From UBA9300 sp964577305 (GTDB lineage Bacteria; Bacteroidota; Bacteroidia; Bacteroidales; VadinHA17): 64,000 nt of DNA. Positions within the stretch are counted from its first letter, which is position 1; each line of letters begins with the position of its first letter. The notes beneath the pieces are model-generated. The model was not told the DNA's origin. It worked only from the letters and a program-made list of their open reading frames with translations, and made no database searches. This document shows, in pieces, positions 36,760 through 46,634 of this stretch. The stretch lies in assembly GCA_964577305.1 (NCBI GenBank), contig CAZNYS010000010.1, forward strand, positions 1 through 64,000, in the 5' to 3' direction. A program made the translations under genes and the position numbers.

Positions 36760-37302
36760 TCAGGGGATCCATTTACTCTGCTCTATTCCTGATTCCTCAG
36801 CTATTTTTCTTGCGAGAACAAAAAGATAATCAGACAGTCGGTTCAGGTACCTGGCTACTGTTACATCATTATTTTTCTTATCGGGAAGTGATATTACCAG
36901 TCTTTCAGCCCTTCTGCATATACACCTGCTGATATGTGTAAATGAAATATCATCATTGCCACCGGGTAGAATAAAAGAAGATAATTCTGGTAACTGTTCT
37001 TCCATAAGGTCGATTTCATCTTCCAGCATTTTAATATCACTATCACCAGGAGGCACCATTTTTGAAATATCTGCCTCCGGTCCTGCCGAAAGGATGGCAG
37101 CACTATGCATCAATTTATCCTGTATGGAATATAATGTAACTGATCTGTCGGCGTTAACGGGCAGGCCTCTTAGAAGCCCCAACCATGATATCAACTCATC
37201 TAAGGTACCGTATGCATCAATCCTTTCATGGTGTTTTGGCACCCTGTGCCCTCCCGCTAGTGATGTAGTGCCATCATCACCGGTTCGTGTATAAATTTTC
37301 AT
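36760..37302 (-). CDS. PduO-type cob(I)alamin adenosyltransferase
   Basis: 180 residues. The N-terminal TRTGDDGTTSL motif binds ATP; the central AYGTLDELISWLG and the C-terminal RCICRRAERLVISL (with the key Arg residues) fit PduO-type ATP:cob(I)alamin adenosyltransferase. It makes adenosylcobalamin in the cytosol, so the organism probably uses B12-dependent enzymes. No B12 operon surrounds it. It follows the ABC ATPase gene by 2 bp, which suggests co-transcription but not a shared function. Confidence 0.92.
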   Translation of the reverse strand: MKIYTRTGDDGTTSLAGGHRVPKHHERIDAYGTLDELISWLGLLRGLPVNADRSVTLYSIQDKLMHSAAILSAGPEADISKMVPPGDSDIKMLEDEIDLMEEQLPELSSFILPGGNDDISFTHISRCICRRAERLVISLPDKKNNDVTVARYLNRLSDYLFVLARKIAEESGIEQSKWIP

Positions 37303-37304
37303 TA

Positions 37305-37991
37305 TCAGTTCTGGATTTCATCGCTGGACACCTCTCCGTCCATCAGCCTGATTATCCTGTTGGCATACTTGGCTATATCTTCTTCGTGGGTAACAAGTAT
37401 AACGGTATTTCCATCCGTATGTATCTTATCAAGAAGTTTCATAATATCTACTGAAGTTTTACTGTCAAGATTACCAGTAGGTTCGTCAGCCAGTATTATG
37501 GAGGGATTATTTACCATTGCCCTGGCAATTGCGACTCTCTGGCGCTCTCCTCCGGACAGTTCATTAGGCTTGTGTGTAACTCTATCAGCCAAACCAACCG
37601 AATCAAGCATTTTTGTTGCCATTTCGACCCGGTCGACTTTTGAAATCCCGGCATAAATAAGAGGCAGCATTACATTCTCATGAGCTGTATACCTGGGCAG
37701 AAGATTAAAGGTCTGAAAAACAAAACCTATCTCTTTATTCCTGATCTCTGCAAGCTGGTTGTCTTCTAACTGGCTGACATCAGTGCCATTAAGCACATAT
37801 TGTCCTTTGGTAAGCGTATCAAGACATCCCAGAATATTCATCAGGGTGGATTTGCCTGAACCGGAAGGTCCCATAACAGCAACATACTCATTTTTTTCAA
37901 TAGTCAGGGTGACGGATCTCAGTGCTCGTACTATAATTGTACCAATCTGATAGTTCTTTACCACATCGCTTATCTCAATTACTTTACTCAT
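37305..37991 (-). CDS. LolD/MacB-type ABC transporter ATPase
   Basis: 228 residues. Walker A GPSGSGKST, Q-loop FVFQTFNLLPR, signature LSGGERQ, Walker B ILADEP, H-loop VTHE. The PRYTAHENVMLPLIYAG region is typical of MacB/LolD/FtsE-like ATPases that power lipoprotein release or macrolide/peptide export. No permease gene is adjacent, so the partner must be encoded elsewhere. The lipoprotein-rich gene set here makes a LolD role plausible but unproven. The gene precedes the pduO gene by 2 bp. Confidence 0.92.
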   Translation of the reverse strand: MSKVIEISDVVKNYQIGTIIVRALRSVTLTIEKNEYVAVMGPSGSGKSTLMNILGCLDTLTKGQYVLNGTDVSQLEDNQLAEIRNKEIGFVFQTFNLLPRYTAHENVMLPLIYAGISKVDRVEMATKMLDSVGLADRVTHKPNELSGGERQRVAIARAMVNNPSIILADEPTGNLDSKTSVDIMKLLDKIHTDGNTVILVTHEEDIAKYANRIIRLMDGEVSSDEIQN

Positions 37992-38065
37992 ACTTTATGT
38001 TTAAAAAATTATCCGAAAATAGTCTATAAATTCTAATAAATAAAAATCAAACTCATTAAATAATG

Positions 38066-38854
38066 TTAATATCTTATTACAAAATCCTGTTTTACCATTC
38101 CTTGTCTGAAAAATACAAATCCCAGCTGGAAAATATCTATACTTACTGACACCTGTGAATCACTTTTTATTTCATTCCATGCCTCTTTCATTTCAAAAGA
38201 ATAATTAATATCATCAAAAATTATAACAGATTCGGCTGTAATTAGTTCTTTCAGGAAAGAAAAATACTTCAATACAGGCTCTTTCCTGTGATTTCCATCA
38301 ACAAAGACCATGGATGGACTGAAGCCCATGTCACTGATAACAGGCAATTGATTATCAAAATCGCCTGTAATTATACCAGTATTATCAATATTACAGCGGG
38401 AAATATTACGTTTTGCCGTTTCTGCCAGGGTTTTACAGCCCTCAATACTTATTATTCTTGAGTCAGGGGCACCAAGAGCTATGAACAGTGTGCTTATTCC
38501 CACTGATGTACCAAGCTCAAGAATACTTTTACCATTATAATAATGTGCAATATTATACAGCACCCTTCCATACCTGTTACGTATGGATGATAAACGTGAT
38601 ATATCTGATAGCCTTCGACGGGATGATGACATATATTGTGAACCTGCTCCCATGTCGTTTACACTCACTGTTTCATTGCTTCCTGCCATATCCTTTCGTA
38701 CCGTGGAGATTAGTTCAATAACTTCAGGTGGAATATTCCGCCTGAACACAGTATTTATTAAATCAAAAACAAAGGGGCTGTGGATACCATGTCCTTTCCT
38801 GTGGCGCGAAAAGATGAAATATTTCAAAGCCCCAATCATCCTGTAATAATTCAT
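38066..38854 (-). CDS. SAM-dependent methyltransferase (O-methyltransferase-like)
   Basis: 262 residues from the ATG at 38854 (MNYYRMIG); a TTG at 38887 would add eleven residues. The SAM motif I is ILELGTSVGISTLF (about residues 105-118), motif II IISIEGCKTLAE, and acidic motifs FVDGNHRKEP and VIIFDDINYS fit a COMT/CmoA-like class I O-methyltransferase with metal ligands. Opening KGHGIHSPFVFDL is seen in related Bacteroidota proteins. Substrate unknown. Divergent from recG. Confidence 0.8.
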   Translation of the reverse strand: MNYYRMIGALKYFIFSRHRKGHGIHSPFVFDLINTVFRRNIPPEVIELISTVRKDMAGSNETVSVNDMGAGSQYMSSSRRRLSDISRLSSIRNRYGRVLYNIAHYYNGKSILELGTSVGISTLFIALGAPDSRIISIEGCKTLAETAKRNISRCNIDNTGIITGDFDNQLPVISDMGFSPSMVFVDGNHRKEPVLKYFSFLKELITAESVIIFDDINYSFEMKEAWNEIKSDSQVSVSIDIFQLGFVFFRQGMVKQDFVIRY

Positions 38855-38942
38855 ACTGTGGAAAAATACTGTTGGTGAACAATCCAAAAATAGTTAATTT
38901 AGGATTTAGGTTTCATTAATCCAGTTATATTCTCAGCAAATA

Positions 38943-41048
38943 ATGACTGATATCCTTGACACTGAAATTAAATTCCTGGCAGGAGTCGGTCCAAAAAGAT
39001 CGGAGCTACTCCACAAAGAACTCGGCATTAAAACCTTCAGAGACCTGTTATATTATTTCCCGTATAAATATATTGACAGGACAAAATTTTACAAGATCTC
39101 TGAAATGGATCCCGAAATGCCCTATGTTCAGGTTAGGGGTATTATTGAAGGATTCCAGACCGAAGGAGGCGGACGGAATAAAAGATTAACAGCATTATTC
39201 AGGGATGATACTGGATCAGTTAAACTGGTTTGGTTTAAAGGACTCAAATGGATTATCGACTCCTATAAAATCAATAAGGAATATATCATTTTTGGCAAAC
39301 CAGGACTATTCAATGAAACAATAAATATTGTACACCCTGAAATTGAAGATCCCACTAAACTCGAAAAGAGAATAAGCAGTAATATACAATCGCAGTACAG
39401 CACCACTGAAAAACTCAAGAACAATTACATTACCTCCAAAACAATCAACAAGTTACAGGGTAACCTCTTTAACCAGCTCAGGACAAGGGTTAAGGATACA
39501 TTACCGTCATGGATGAGAGAAAAATACCGGCTGATGGATCTGCATGATGCCCTGTTTATCACTCATTTCCCAAATGATAATAAAGATCTTGAAAGGGCAC
39601 GTTTCAGGCTTAAGCTCGAGGAATTATTCTATATACAATTAAGTCTTCTGAGTCTTAAGATACACAGGGGAAACAGGTTCAAAGGGCATATTTTCGGTGT
39701 TGTTGGAGAAAAGTTCAATGAATTTTACGCCAGTAACCTGCCTTTCAGCCTTACCGGTGCACAGAAAAAAGTAATGAAAGAAATACGCCGGGATCTTGGT
39801 TCAGGCAAGCAGATGAACCGTTTGCTTCAGGGTGATGTAGGCAGTGGGAAAACACTCGTTGCCCTGATGAGCATGCTGATAGCTATCGACAACGGGTACC
39901 AGACATGCATAATGGCACCAACGGAGATTCTAACCATACAGCACTATAATACAATCTCCGGTTTGGTCAGGGGAATTGACATAGAAGTATGCCTTCTGAC
40001 CGGTTCAACAAGGAAATCAGAAAGGGAGCACATAGCAAAAGGTCTGGAAGATGGTACTATAAAAATTATAATAGGTACTCATGCGCTCATTGAAGAAACT
40101 GTACAGTTCAGAAAACTGGGTCTTGTAATCATTGATGAGCAGCATCGCTTCGGTGTAGCACAGAGGGCTAGTTTATGGAAGAAAGACAGGAATCCTCCCC
40201 ATGTATTGGTAATGACCGCCACACCTATCCCCAGAACTCTTGCAATGACCCTTTACGGTGACCTTGATGTGTCAGTGATTGATGAGCTCCCTCCAGGCAG
40301 GAAGCCTATTAAAACGATTCATTTCACTGATTCAGCAAGGTTAAAGGTATTTGGCTTTATAAAAGAACAGATTAAGGCCGGACAGCAGATATATATAGTA
40401 TACCCTCTTATCAAGGAATCAGAGAAAATGGACTACAAGGACCTGGAGGATGGTGTTGAAGCAATAACAAGGGCATTCCCTCCTCCCCTCTATGTTATAT
40501 CCGTGGTTCATGGCAGAATGAAATCAAGGGATAAGGATATATCAATGAAGTTATTTACCACAGGCCAGGCTAATATACTTATTGCAACAACGGTAATAGA
40601 GGTGGGAGTAGATGTACCCAATGCCTCTGTAATGATTATTGAATCAGCTGAACGGTTTGGTCTTTCCCAGCTTCACCAGTTGAGGGGCCGCGTAGGCAGG
40701 GGTGCAAAACAATCATATTGCGTGCTTATGAGCTCTGATAAGCTCTCAAATGAAGCACGTAAACGGATTGAAATAATGGTCAGCAGTAATGATGGCTTTG
40801 AGATTGCCGAAGTTGATCTGCGCTTAAGGGGTCCCGGTGACATCGAAGGAACAAGGCAGAGTGGGATTGGATTTGACCTTAAGATAGCCAATCTGGGCAA
40901 AGATGGTCAAATACTTGAATACGCCAGGAGAATTGCAGAGGAAATACTCGGGGAGGATCCACTGCTACAAAAACATGATAATATAATACTTAAACAGCAA
41001 CTGGACATCCTAAAAAAACCTGAATATGACTGGAGCAAAATCAGTTAA
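38943..41048 (+). CDS. recG: ATP-dependent DNA helicase RecG
   Basis: 701 residues. Wedge/OB domain (about 60-160), SF2 core with Walker A GDVGSGKT, DEQH box (VIIDEQHRFGV), TATPIPRTL, and the TRG-like C-terminal part (RLRGPGDIEGTRQSG). It remodels stalled replication forks and Holliday junctions. Length equals the usual ~690-700. The gene stands alone; rseC starts about 135 bp later. Confidence 0.95.
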   Translation: MTDILDTEIKFLAGVGPKRSELLHKELGIKTFRDLLYYFPYKYIDRTKFYKISEMDPEMPYVQVRGIIEGFQTEGGGRNKRLTALFRDDTGSVKLVWFKGLKWIIDSYKINKEYIIFGKPGLFNETINIVHPEIEDPTKLEKRISSNIQSQYSTTEKLKNNYITSKTINKLQGNLFNQLRTRVKDTLPSWMREKYRLMDLHDALFITHFPNDNKDLERARFRLKLEELFYIQLSLLSLKIHRGNRFKGHIFGVVGEKFNEFYASNLPFSLTGAQKKVMKEIRRDLGSGKQMNRLLQGDVGSGKTLVALMSMLIAIDNGYQTCIMAPTEILTIQHYNTISGLVRGIDIEVCLLTGSTRKSEREHIAKGLEDGTIKIIIGTHALIEETVQFRKLGLVIIDEQHRFGVAQRASLWKKDRNPPHVLVMTATPIPRTLAMTLYGDLDVSVIDELPPGRKPIKTIHFTDSARLKVFGFIKEQIKAGQQIYIVYPLIKESEKMDYKDLEDGVEAITRAFPPPLYVISVVHGRMKSRDKDISMKLFTTGQANILIATTVIEVGVDVPNASVMIIESAERFGLSQLHQLRGRVGRGAKQSYCVLMSSDKLSNEARKRIEIMVSSNDGFEIAEVDLRLRGPGDIEGTRQSGIGFDLKIANLGKDGQILEYARRIAEEILGEDPLLQKHDNIILKQQLDILKKPEYDWSKIS

Positions 41049-41184
41049 ACTTGAACATGCAAACTCCTGATTTATTTAGACTGATTCTATATTATTTTAC
41101 CCTCATTAAAAACTGATTTTATACATATTTATTTTGGCAGCATATTATAAATTTGCCCATTCAAATCATGCATGGTTCCAGATA

Positions 41185-41607
41185 ATGCAAAACGACGATA
41201 CAATTGAACATACTGGTATAGTTAAATCAGTAGACAATAAACATATAACTGTCAGTGTCCTATCACATCCTGCCTGCTCAGGATGTCTTGCCTCGGGTAT
41301 ATGCGATCTTTCTGGCCGTGAGAATAAGGAGATTAAGGCAAATACAGGACCTAAAGTCAGGGCCGGGGACCAGGTGATTGTGGTAATGAGGAAGTCGATG
41401 GGTTTCAGAGCACTCTTCCTGGGATACCTGCTTCCTTTCATTATTGTCATGCTGATATTGATTACCATGACGTCATTATCCTTATCAGAACCGGTAAGCG
41501 GCATTACTGCTTTACTTTCCCTTATTCCCTATTATACCATCATATACCTTAAGAAGGAAAAGATAGGTAAGAGTTTTTCATTTACTATAAAAAAACAGAT
41601 TAAATGA
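41185..41607 (+). CDS. rseC: RseC-like protein at head of rnf cluster
   Basis: 140 residues from the ATG at 41185; the longer TTG frame from 41134 would add 17 residues ahead of the family. It has a short cytosolic N-terminal domain with the cysteine cluster CSGCLASGIC, an RAGDQVIVVMRKSMG loop and two membrane helices (about 80-125), as in the SoxR-reducing/RseC family. In E. coli RseC supports Rnf-linked SoxR reduction. The Cys motif may hold an Fe-S cluster. Its stop overlaps rnfB by 4 nt (ATGA), so it belongs to the rnf operon. Confidence 0.9.
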   Translation: MQNDDTIEHTGIVKSVDNKHITVSVLSHPACSGCLASGICDLSGRENKEIKANTGPKVRAGDQVIVVMRKSMGFRALFLGYLLPFIIVMLILITMTSLSLSEPVSGITALLSLIPYYTIIYLKKEKIGKSFSFTIKKQIK

Positions 41608-42467
41608 ATTCTGTAGTACTTATAACGATAATTTCATTAAGCCTATTAGGAATAATAGCAGCCCTGATATTAAATCTTGTTGCTAAAAAGTTCAAGGTAT
41701 ACGAAGATCCGCGTATTGATGAAGTTGAGGCAGCCTTACCTGCCGCAAATTGTGGAGGCTGTGGTTTTGCAGGTTGCCGTAATTTTGCGGAGGCACTTGT
41801 TAAGTCTGAAACTTTTGAAGGGTTGAACTGTCCTGTTGGCGGCAGTGAAACCATGGCCCAGGTAGCCAGGATCCTTGGCCGGGAGGCACCGGAAGTTGAA
41901 CCAAGAGTTGCCGTGGTATGCTGCAACGGTACTCCTGATAACAGAAAAAAAACATCCCATTATGACGGCTCAATGAACTGCACCATTGCACATAACCTTT
42001 ATGGTGGGGAAACTGACTGCCCGTATGGTTGTCTCGGCCTGGGCGAATGTGTTGATGCCTGCGATTTTGATGCCATGTATATGGACAATGAAACAGGATT
42101 ACCTGTTGTGATTGATGATAAATGTGTTGCCTGCGGAGCATGTGTAAAAGCCTGTCCGCGAGACATTATTGAACTCAGGAAAAAAGCCAGGAAGGACAGA
42201 AAAATATATGTATCATGCGTGAATAAGGATAAGGGAGGCCCGGCAAGGAAAGCATGTTCTGTTGCATGTATAGGATGCGGGAAATGTGAGATAGTATGCA
42301 ATTTCGATGCCATTACAATTGAGAACAACCTTGCTTTTATTGATTCTGACAAGTGTAAGTTGTGCAGAAAATGTGAACCTGAATGTCCTACAGGTGCAAT
42401 ACTGGAACTGAACTTCCCACCACGCAAAACTGAGCAAAAGAAGGAACCGGAGAAGGCTGAAGCATAA
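41604..42467 (+). CDS. rnfB: Rnf complex subunit B (ferredoxin-type)
   Basis: 287 residues: one N-terminal membrane helix (about 1-26), the four-cysteine 4Fe-4S domain (NCGGCGFAGC and NCPVGG), then four ferredoxin-like cysteine motifs (CPYGCLGLGEC, CVACGACVKAC, CIGCGKCEIVC, CKLCRKC). This multi-cluster form is typical of Rnf in anaerobes. It takes electrons from reduced ferredoxin and passes them to the membrane core. It overlaps rseC by 4 nt and is followed 32 bp later by rnfC. Confidence 0.95.
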   Translation: MNSVVLITIISLSLLGIIAALILNLVAKKFKVYEDPRIDEVEAALPAANCGGCGFAGCRNFAEALVKSETFEGLNCPVGGSETMAQVARILGREAPEVEPRVAVVCCNGTPDNRKKTSHYDGSMNCTIAHNLYGGETDCPYGCLGLGECVDACDFDAMYMDNETGLPVVIDDKCVACGACVKACPRDIIELRKKARKDRKIYVSCVNKDKGGPARKACSVACIGCGKCEIVCNFDAITIENNLAFIDSDKCKLCRKCEPECPTGAILELNFPPRKTEQKKEPEKAEA

Positions 42468-42499
42468 TAATACTGAAGTTAAATTTAAAATAATACAAA

Positions 42500-43834
42500 G
42501 TGTTGAAGACATTCCCCAAAGGAGGTGTTCATCCACCTGAAAACAAAATATCTGCGGGTCTATCGATAGAAATATTGCCGGTACCGGAGCAGGTTATCAT
42601 ACCAGTCAATCAGCACCTGGGAGCTCCTGCTGAACCGGTAGTTGAAAAGGGTGATACAGTAAAAGCCGGGCAGACAATTGCCCGCAGCAAGGGTTTTGTA
42701 TCAGTAAATATTCATTCATCGGTTTCGGGGAAAGTACTTAAGATTGATAAAGTACTTGACTCATCAGGTTATAAGCAGACATGTGTGGTAATAAATGTTG
42801 AGGGAGACGAATGGATTGACTCTGTAGACAGAAGCGATGACCTGAAAAAGGACATAAACCTTACAGGTGAAGAGATCATAAAAAAGTGTTCTGAAAATGG
42901 TATTGTAGGAATGGGAGGAGCAACATTTCCCACTCATGTAAAACTGAGCATCCCACCTGGTAAGAAATGTGATGTACTGATTATAAATGGTGTTGAATGT
43001 GAGCCTTACCTCACTTCCGATCATCGCCTGATGCTTGAAAAGACCGGTGAGCTGCTTACGGGAACATCCCTGCTTATGAAAGCACTGGGGGTAGACAGGG
43101 CTATGATAGGTATTGAAAACAACAAGAAAGATGCCATTGAAAAGCTTAAGAGCATGGTTTCGGGCTTTAATGGTATAAGTGTTCATACCCTTAAGGTTAA
43201 ATACCCGCAGGGTGCAGAAAAACAACTTATAAAAGCATTAATAAACCGGGAGGTACCTTCAGGAGGCCTTCCAGTTGATGTTGGCACAGTTGTTCATAAT
43301 GTTGGGACCGCTTACGCGGTATACGAAGCTGTACAGAAAAATAAACCACTGGTTGAGCGGGTAGTCACCGTATCAGGTAAAGACATGGAAAAGCCTGTAA
43401 ATCTGCTTACCCGCATAGGTACTCCGGTAAACAATCTGATAGAATATGCAGGAGGTTTACCCGGGAGCACAGCCAAGGTAGTAAACGGTGGACCTATGAT
43501 GGGCAAAGCACTGAGTTCACTTGATGTACCGGTAACGAAAGGAACATCAGGTATAATGCTTTTAAGGGATAAAGAATCGCGCAGAAGAGAAACAGGACCC
43601 TGTATAAGGTGCGGGAAGTGCATAACAGCCTGTCCAATGGGCCTTGAACCTTACCTGTTGATGGCACTTACTGAAAAAGAACTATTTGAAAAAACAGAGA
43701 AAGAAAGGATAATGGATTGCATGGAATGCGGGTCCTGCAGTTACATATGCCCGGCAAACCGACCTTTACTTGATTATATCAGGCTGGGTAAGGCCTATGT
43801 TGGCAGAATAATAAGAGAAAGAAAACAAAAGTAA
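42500..43834 (+). CDS. rnfC: Rnf complex subunit C (NADH-binding)
   Basis: 444 residues. The start is GTG at 42500 (TTG two codons in is possible), with AGG spacing consistent with the operon. Features: an N-terminal biotinyl-like domain (HQHLGAPAEPVVEKGDTV), the NADH/FMN site GIVGMGGATFPTHVK, and two 4Fe-4S motifs (CIRCGKCITACP, CMECGSCSYICP). It is the soluble NADH:ferredoxin module on the cytoplasmic side. Expected order rnfB-C-D-G-E-A is preserved. Confidence 0.95.
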   Translation: MLKTFPKGGVHPPENKISAGLSIEILPVPEQVIIPVNQHLGAPAEPVVEKGDTVKAGQTIARSKGFVSVNIHSSVSGKVLKIDKVLDSSGYKQTCVVINVEGDEWIDSVDRSDDLKKDINLTGEEIIKKCSENGIVGMGGATFPTHVKLSIPPGKKCDVLIINGVECEPYLTSDHRLMLEKTGELLTGTSLLMKALGVDRAMIGIENNKKDAIEKLKSMVSGFNGISVHTLKVKYPQGAEKQLIKALINREVPSGGLPVDVGTVVHNVGTAYAVYEAVQKNKPLVERVVTVSGKDMEKPVNLLTRIGTPVNNLIEYAGGLPGSTAKVVNGGPMMGKALSSLDVPVTKGTSGIMLLRDKESRRRETGPCIRCGKCITACPMGLEPYLLMALTEKELFEKTEKERIMDCMECGSCSYICPANRPLLDYIRLGKAYVGRIIRERKQK

Positions 43835-43860
43835 GCAAGACAAGAAATAGACTACAAGTA

Positions 43861-44871
43861 ATGAATAAATTATTAACAGTATCACCATCCCCGCATGAGT
43901 ACAGCAAGGAGTCAACAAAAAAACTCATGTATGGAGTGGTAATAGCCCTCGCCCCTGCAATGCTTGCAACGATATGGTTTTTTGGCTGGGCAGCCATCCT
44001 GGTAACGTCAGTTTCAGTAATATCCTGTGTTATCTTTGAATATCTTATCCAGAAGTTTATTATAAGGAAAGAACCATCTGTAAGTGATGGTTCTGCAATA
44101 GTAACAGGCTTATTACTGGCCTTTTGTCTGCCAACCAACCTTCCTATCGGCCTGGTTGTCCTGGGTGCTCTGGTAGCTATAGGTGTTGGAAAAATGACAT
44201 TTGGAGGGCTGGGAAATAATCCTTTCAATCCGGCTCTTATCGGCAGAGTGTTCCTCTTTCTTTCTTTTCCTGTTCAAATGACAACATGGCCTGTTCCCAG
44301 GGGATTCAAAACAAGCTTCACCGATGCAATAACCGGCGCCACACCATTAAGCATACTGAATGAAAACTATGATAAGGTGCCAGTGCAAAATATAATGACC
44401 AACCCGGAACTGGCTATGCCTGACTACCAGCAGCTTTTCTGGGGCAATACGGGAGGTTCACTCGGTGAAATAGCTGCTTTTGCCCTTCTTATAGGGCTTG
44501 GCTATATGCTTATAAGGAAAATTATTACCTGGCACATTCCTTTAAGTATTCTCCTGACAGTAACTGTATTTACCGGCATATTATGGTTTGCCAATCCAGA
44601 ATCAAATGCCGATCCTTTGTATCACCTGATGACCGGGGGATTGCTCCTGGGAGCTATTTTTATGGCCACCGATTACGTAACTTCACCTATGTCAAACAAA
44701 GGCATGATAATATATGGGGTGGGAATAGGTATTATTACAATCCTAATCAGGAGGTTCGGGGCTTACCCTGAAGGTGTACAGTTTGCCATACTTATTATGA
44801 ACGCATTCACACCCCTGATAAATACATATTTAAAACCCTCAAGGTTCGGAGAGGAGGTAAGAAATGGCTAA
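43861..44871 (+). CDS. rnfD: Rnf complex subunit D
   Basis: 336 residues, eight to ten hydrophobic segments. The FMN-attachment type motif DGSAIVTG (covalent FMN on Thr in relatives) and GGLGNNPFNPALIGRVFL are typical of RnfD/NqrB. It is part of the membrane ion-pumping core that couples ferredoxin oxidation to Na+ or H+ export. It overlaps rnfG by 8 nt. Confidence 0.95.
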   Translation: MNKLLTVSPSPHEYSKESTKKLMYGVVIALAPAMLATIWFFGWAAILVTSVSVISCVIFEYLIQKFIIRKEPSVSDGSAIVTGLLLAFCLPTNLPIGLVVLGALVAIGVGKMTFGGLGNNPFNPALIGRVFLFLSFPVQMTTWPVPRGFKTSFTDAITGATPLSILNENYDKVPVQNIMTNPELAMPDYQQLFWGNTGGSLGEIAAFALLIGLGYMLIRKIITWHIPLSILLTVTVFTGILWFANPESNADPLYHLMTGGLLLGAIFMATDYVTSPMSNKGMIIYGVGIGIITILIRRFGAYPEGVQFAILIMNAFTPLINTYLKPSRFGEEVRNG

Positions 44872-45445
44872 AAAAGAATCAAACCTGAAAAATATGTTTA
44901 TTGCATTGTTGGTGATTACTTTTGTCGCCTCAGCGTCTCTAGGTGGTATTTACGAGCTGACAAAAGAACCTATAGCAGCAGCGAAGCTTGAAAAGAAAAA
45001 CAATGCAATAAGACAGGTCATACCGGAATTTGACAATAGTCCCACTGCCGATGTTTACAAGAAAGCTGTAGATGGCGATACACTGTATTTTTACCCGGGA
45101 ATGAAGGGTGATGAACCTGTAGGAACAGCTGTTGAAACATTTACAAATTTGGGGTTCTCCGGGGAAATTAAAGTAATGGTTGGTTTCCTTCCCGATGGTA
45201 CAATAAATGACGTAGCGATACTGGAGCATGAGGAGACACCCGGGCTGGGTGATAAGATGGAAAGAAAAAAATCAGAATGGAGTGTGCAATTCCAGGGTAA
45301 GAACCCTGAGACATTCCGCCTGTCAGTTAAGAAAGACGGAGGCGATGTTGATGCCATTACAGCATCAACTATCAGTTCAAGAGCTTTCTGTGATGCTGTA
45401 GCCAGGGCTTATGAGACTTTCAAAAGCATTAATGATAACAAGTAA
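44864..45445 (+). CDS. rnfG: Rnf complex subunit G
   Basis: 193 residues with one N-terminal membrane helix and a periplasmic FMN-binding domain: EETPGLGDKM and AITASTISS, the latter carrying the Thr that takes covalent FMN in RnfG/NqrC. It shuttles electrons on the periplasmic side. It overlaps rnfD by 8 nt and precedes rnfE by 18 bp. Confidence 0.94.
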   Translation: MAKKESNLKNMFIALLVITFVASASLGGIYELTKEPIAAAKLEKKNNAIRQVIPEFDNSPTADVYKKAVDGDTLYFYPGMKGDEPVGTAVETFTNLGFSGEIKVMVGFLPDGTINDVAILEHEETPGLGDKMERKKSEWSVQFQGKNPETFRLSVKKDGGDVDAITASTISSRAFCDAVARAYETFKSINDNK

Positions 45446-45463
45446 AAAAGCTAAGACAAGAAT

Positions 45464-46051
45464 ATGAACCAGCTTAAGAATTTTACCAAAGGCTTTATCA
45501 AGGAAAACCCGGTGTTTGCCCTTTTTCTTGGCCTTTGCCCCACACTGGGTGTAACAACAACCGCTATTAATGGAATGGGCATGGGCCTGGCAACAACATT
45601 TGTGCTGCTGATGTCCAATGTAGTGGTTTCCCTTATCAAAAACTTTATTCCTGATAAAGTCAGGATACCTTCTTTTATAGTTATAATAGCATCTTTTGTA
45701 ACTATTGTTGAACTAATAATGCAGGCTTACGTACCAGTACTGTTTGAAGCACTCGGCCTGTTTATTCCCCTTATCGTGGTAAACTGTGTTGTCCTGGGCC
45801 GTGCTGAAGCATTTGCATCAAAGAACACTCTGCTGTCATCAGCAATAGACGGATTGGGTATGGGACTGGGATTTACCTTTGCACTGACCCTCCTCGGGTC
45901 AGTGAGGGAAATACTTGGTTCAGGTTCAATATTCGGATTAAAATTCATACCGGGCGATGGTATACTCATCTTTATATTATCACCGGGGGCATTCATAGCG
46001 CTGGGGTATCTGATAGTGATAGTTAACAAGCTTAGCAAGAAAGGAGCATAA
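45464..46051 (+). CDS. rnfE: Rnf complex subunit E
   Basis: 195 residues with six membrane helices. The conserved opening LGLCPTLGVTT, holding a cluster-coordinating Cys in relatives, and the CVVLGRAEAFA loop fit RnfE/NqrD. It forms part of the ion channel core. The next gene, rnfA, begins 1 bp after the stop. Confidence 0.95.
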   Translation: MNQLKNFTKGFIKENPVFALFLGLCPTLGVTTTAINGMGMGLATTFVLLMSNVVVSLIKNFIPDKVRIPSFIVIIASFVTIVELIMQAYVPVLFEALGLFIPLIVVNCVVLGRAEAFASKNTLLSSAIDGLGMGLGFTFALTLLGSVREILGSGSIFGLKFIPGDGILIFILSPGAFIALGYLIVIVNKLSKKGA

Positions 46052-46052
46052 G

Positions 46053-46625
46053 ATGGAATATATAATAATAATCATATCAGCCGTATTCGTAAATAATATT
46101 GTGCTCAACAAGTTCCTGGGCATTTGTCCTTTCATAGGAGTATCAGGAAGAATTGAGACCTCCATCGGGATGTCAGGAGCAGTATTATTCGTAATGACAA
46201 TTGCCACACTGGTAACCTATCTCATACAGAATTACATACTTAATCCTTTTGGCATAGAGTATATGCAGACCATCACTTTTATCCTGGTCATTGCCACACT
46301 GGTTCAACTGGTAGAGATTATCCTCAAGAAAGTAAGTCCGTCATTATACCAGGCACTTGGTATTTTCCTTCCCCTGATAACCACTAACTGTGCAGTATTG
46401 GGAGTAGCCATTATGGCGGGTCAGCAGGACCTCAATCTGATGGAAAGTATTGTTTTTGCGATTGCGAATTCAATAGGTTTTGGCCTGGCTCTTATTCTCT
46501 TCGCAGGTATTCGTGAGCACCTTGAGCTTGCAGATGTCCCGGGACCGATGAAAGGTGTCCCAATAGCCTTTGTTATTGCAGGGCTGCTGGCAATGGCTTT
46601 TATGGGATTTGCAGGAATAGTGTAG
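46053..46625 (+). CDS. rnfA: Rnf complex subunit A
   Basis: 190 residues, six membrane helices, with FLGICPFIGVSG and TNCAVLGVAIMAG, the paired motifs of RnfA/NqrE, which mirror RnfE in the opposite topology. It completes the rnf cluster. The stop is 9 bp from the convergent stop of the giant flavoprotein, with no clear terminator between. Confidence 0.95.
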   Translation: MEYIIIIISAVFVNNIVLNKFLGICPFIGVSGRIETSIGMSGAVLFVMTIATLVTYLIQNYILNPFGIEYMQTITFILVIATLVQLVEIILKKVSPSLYQALGIFLPLITTNCAVLGVAIMAGQQDLNLMESIVFAIANSIGFGLALILFAGIREHLELADVPGPMKGVPIAFVIAGLLAMAFMGFAGIV

Positions 46626-46634
46626 TCCCGGATT

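Noticed and set aside
41600..42536. Long antisense frames over rnfB (minus strand)
   Set aside because: Shadows of a Cys-rich coding region; no starts, domains or sensible composition.
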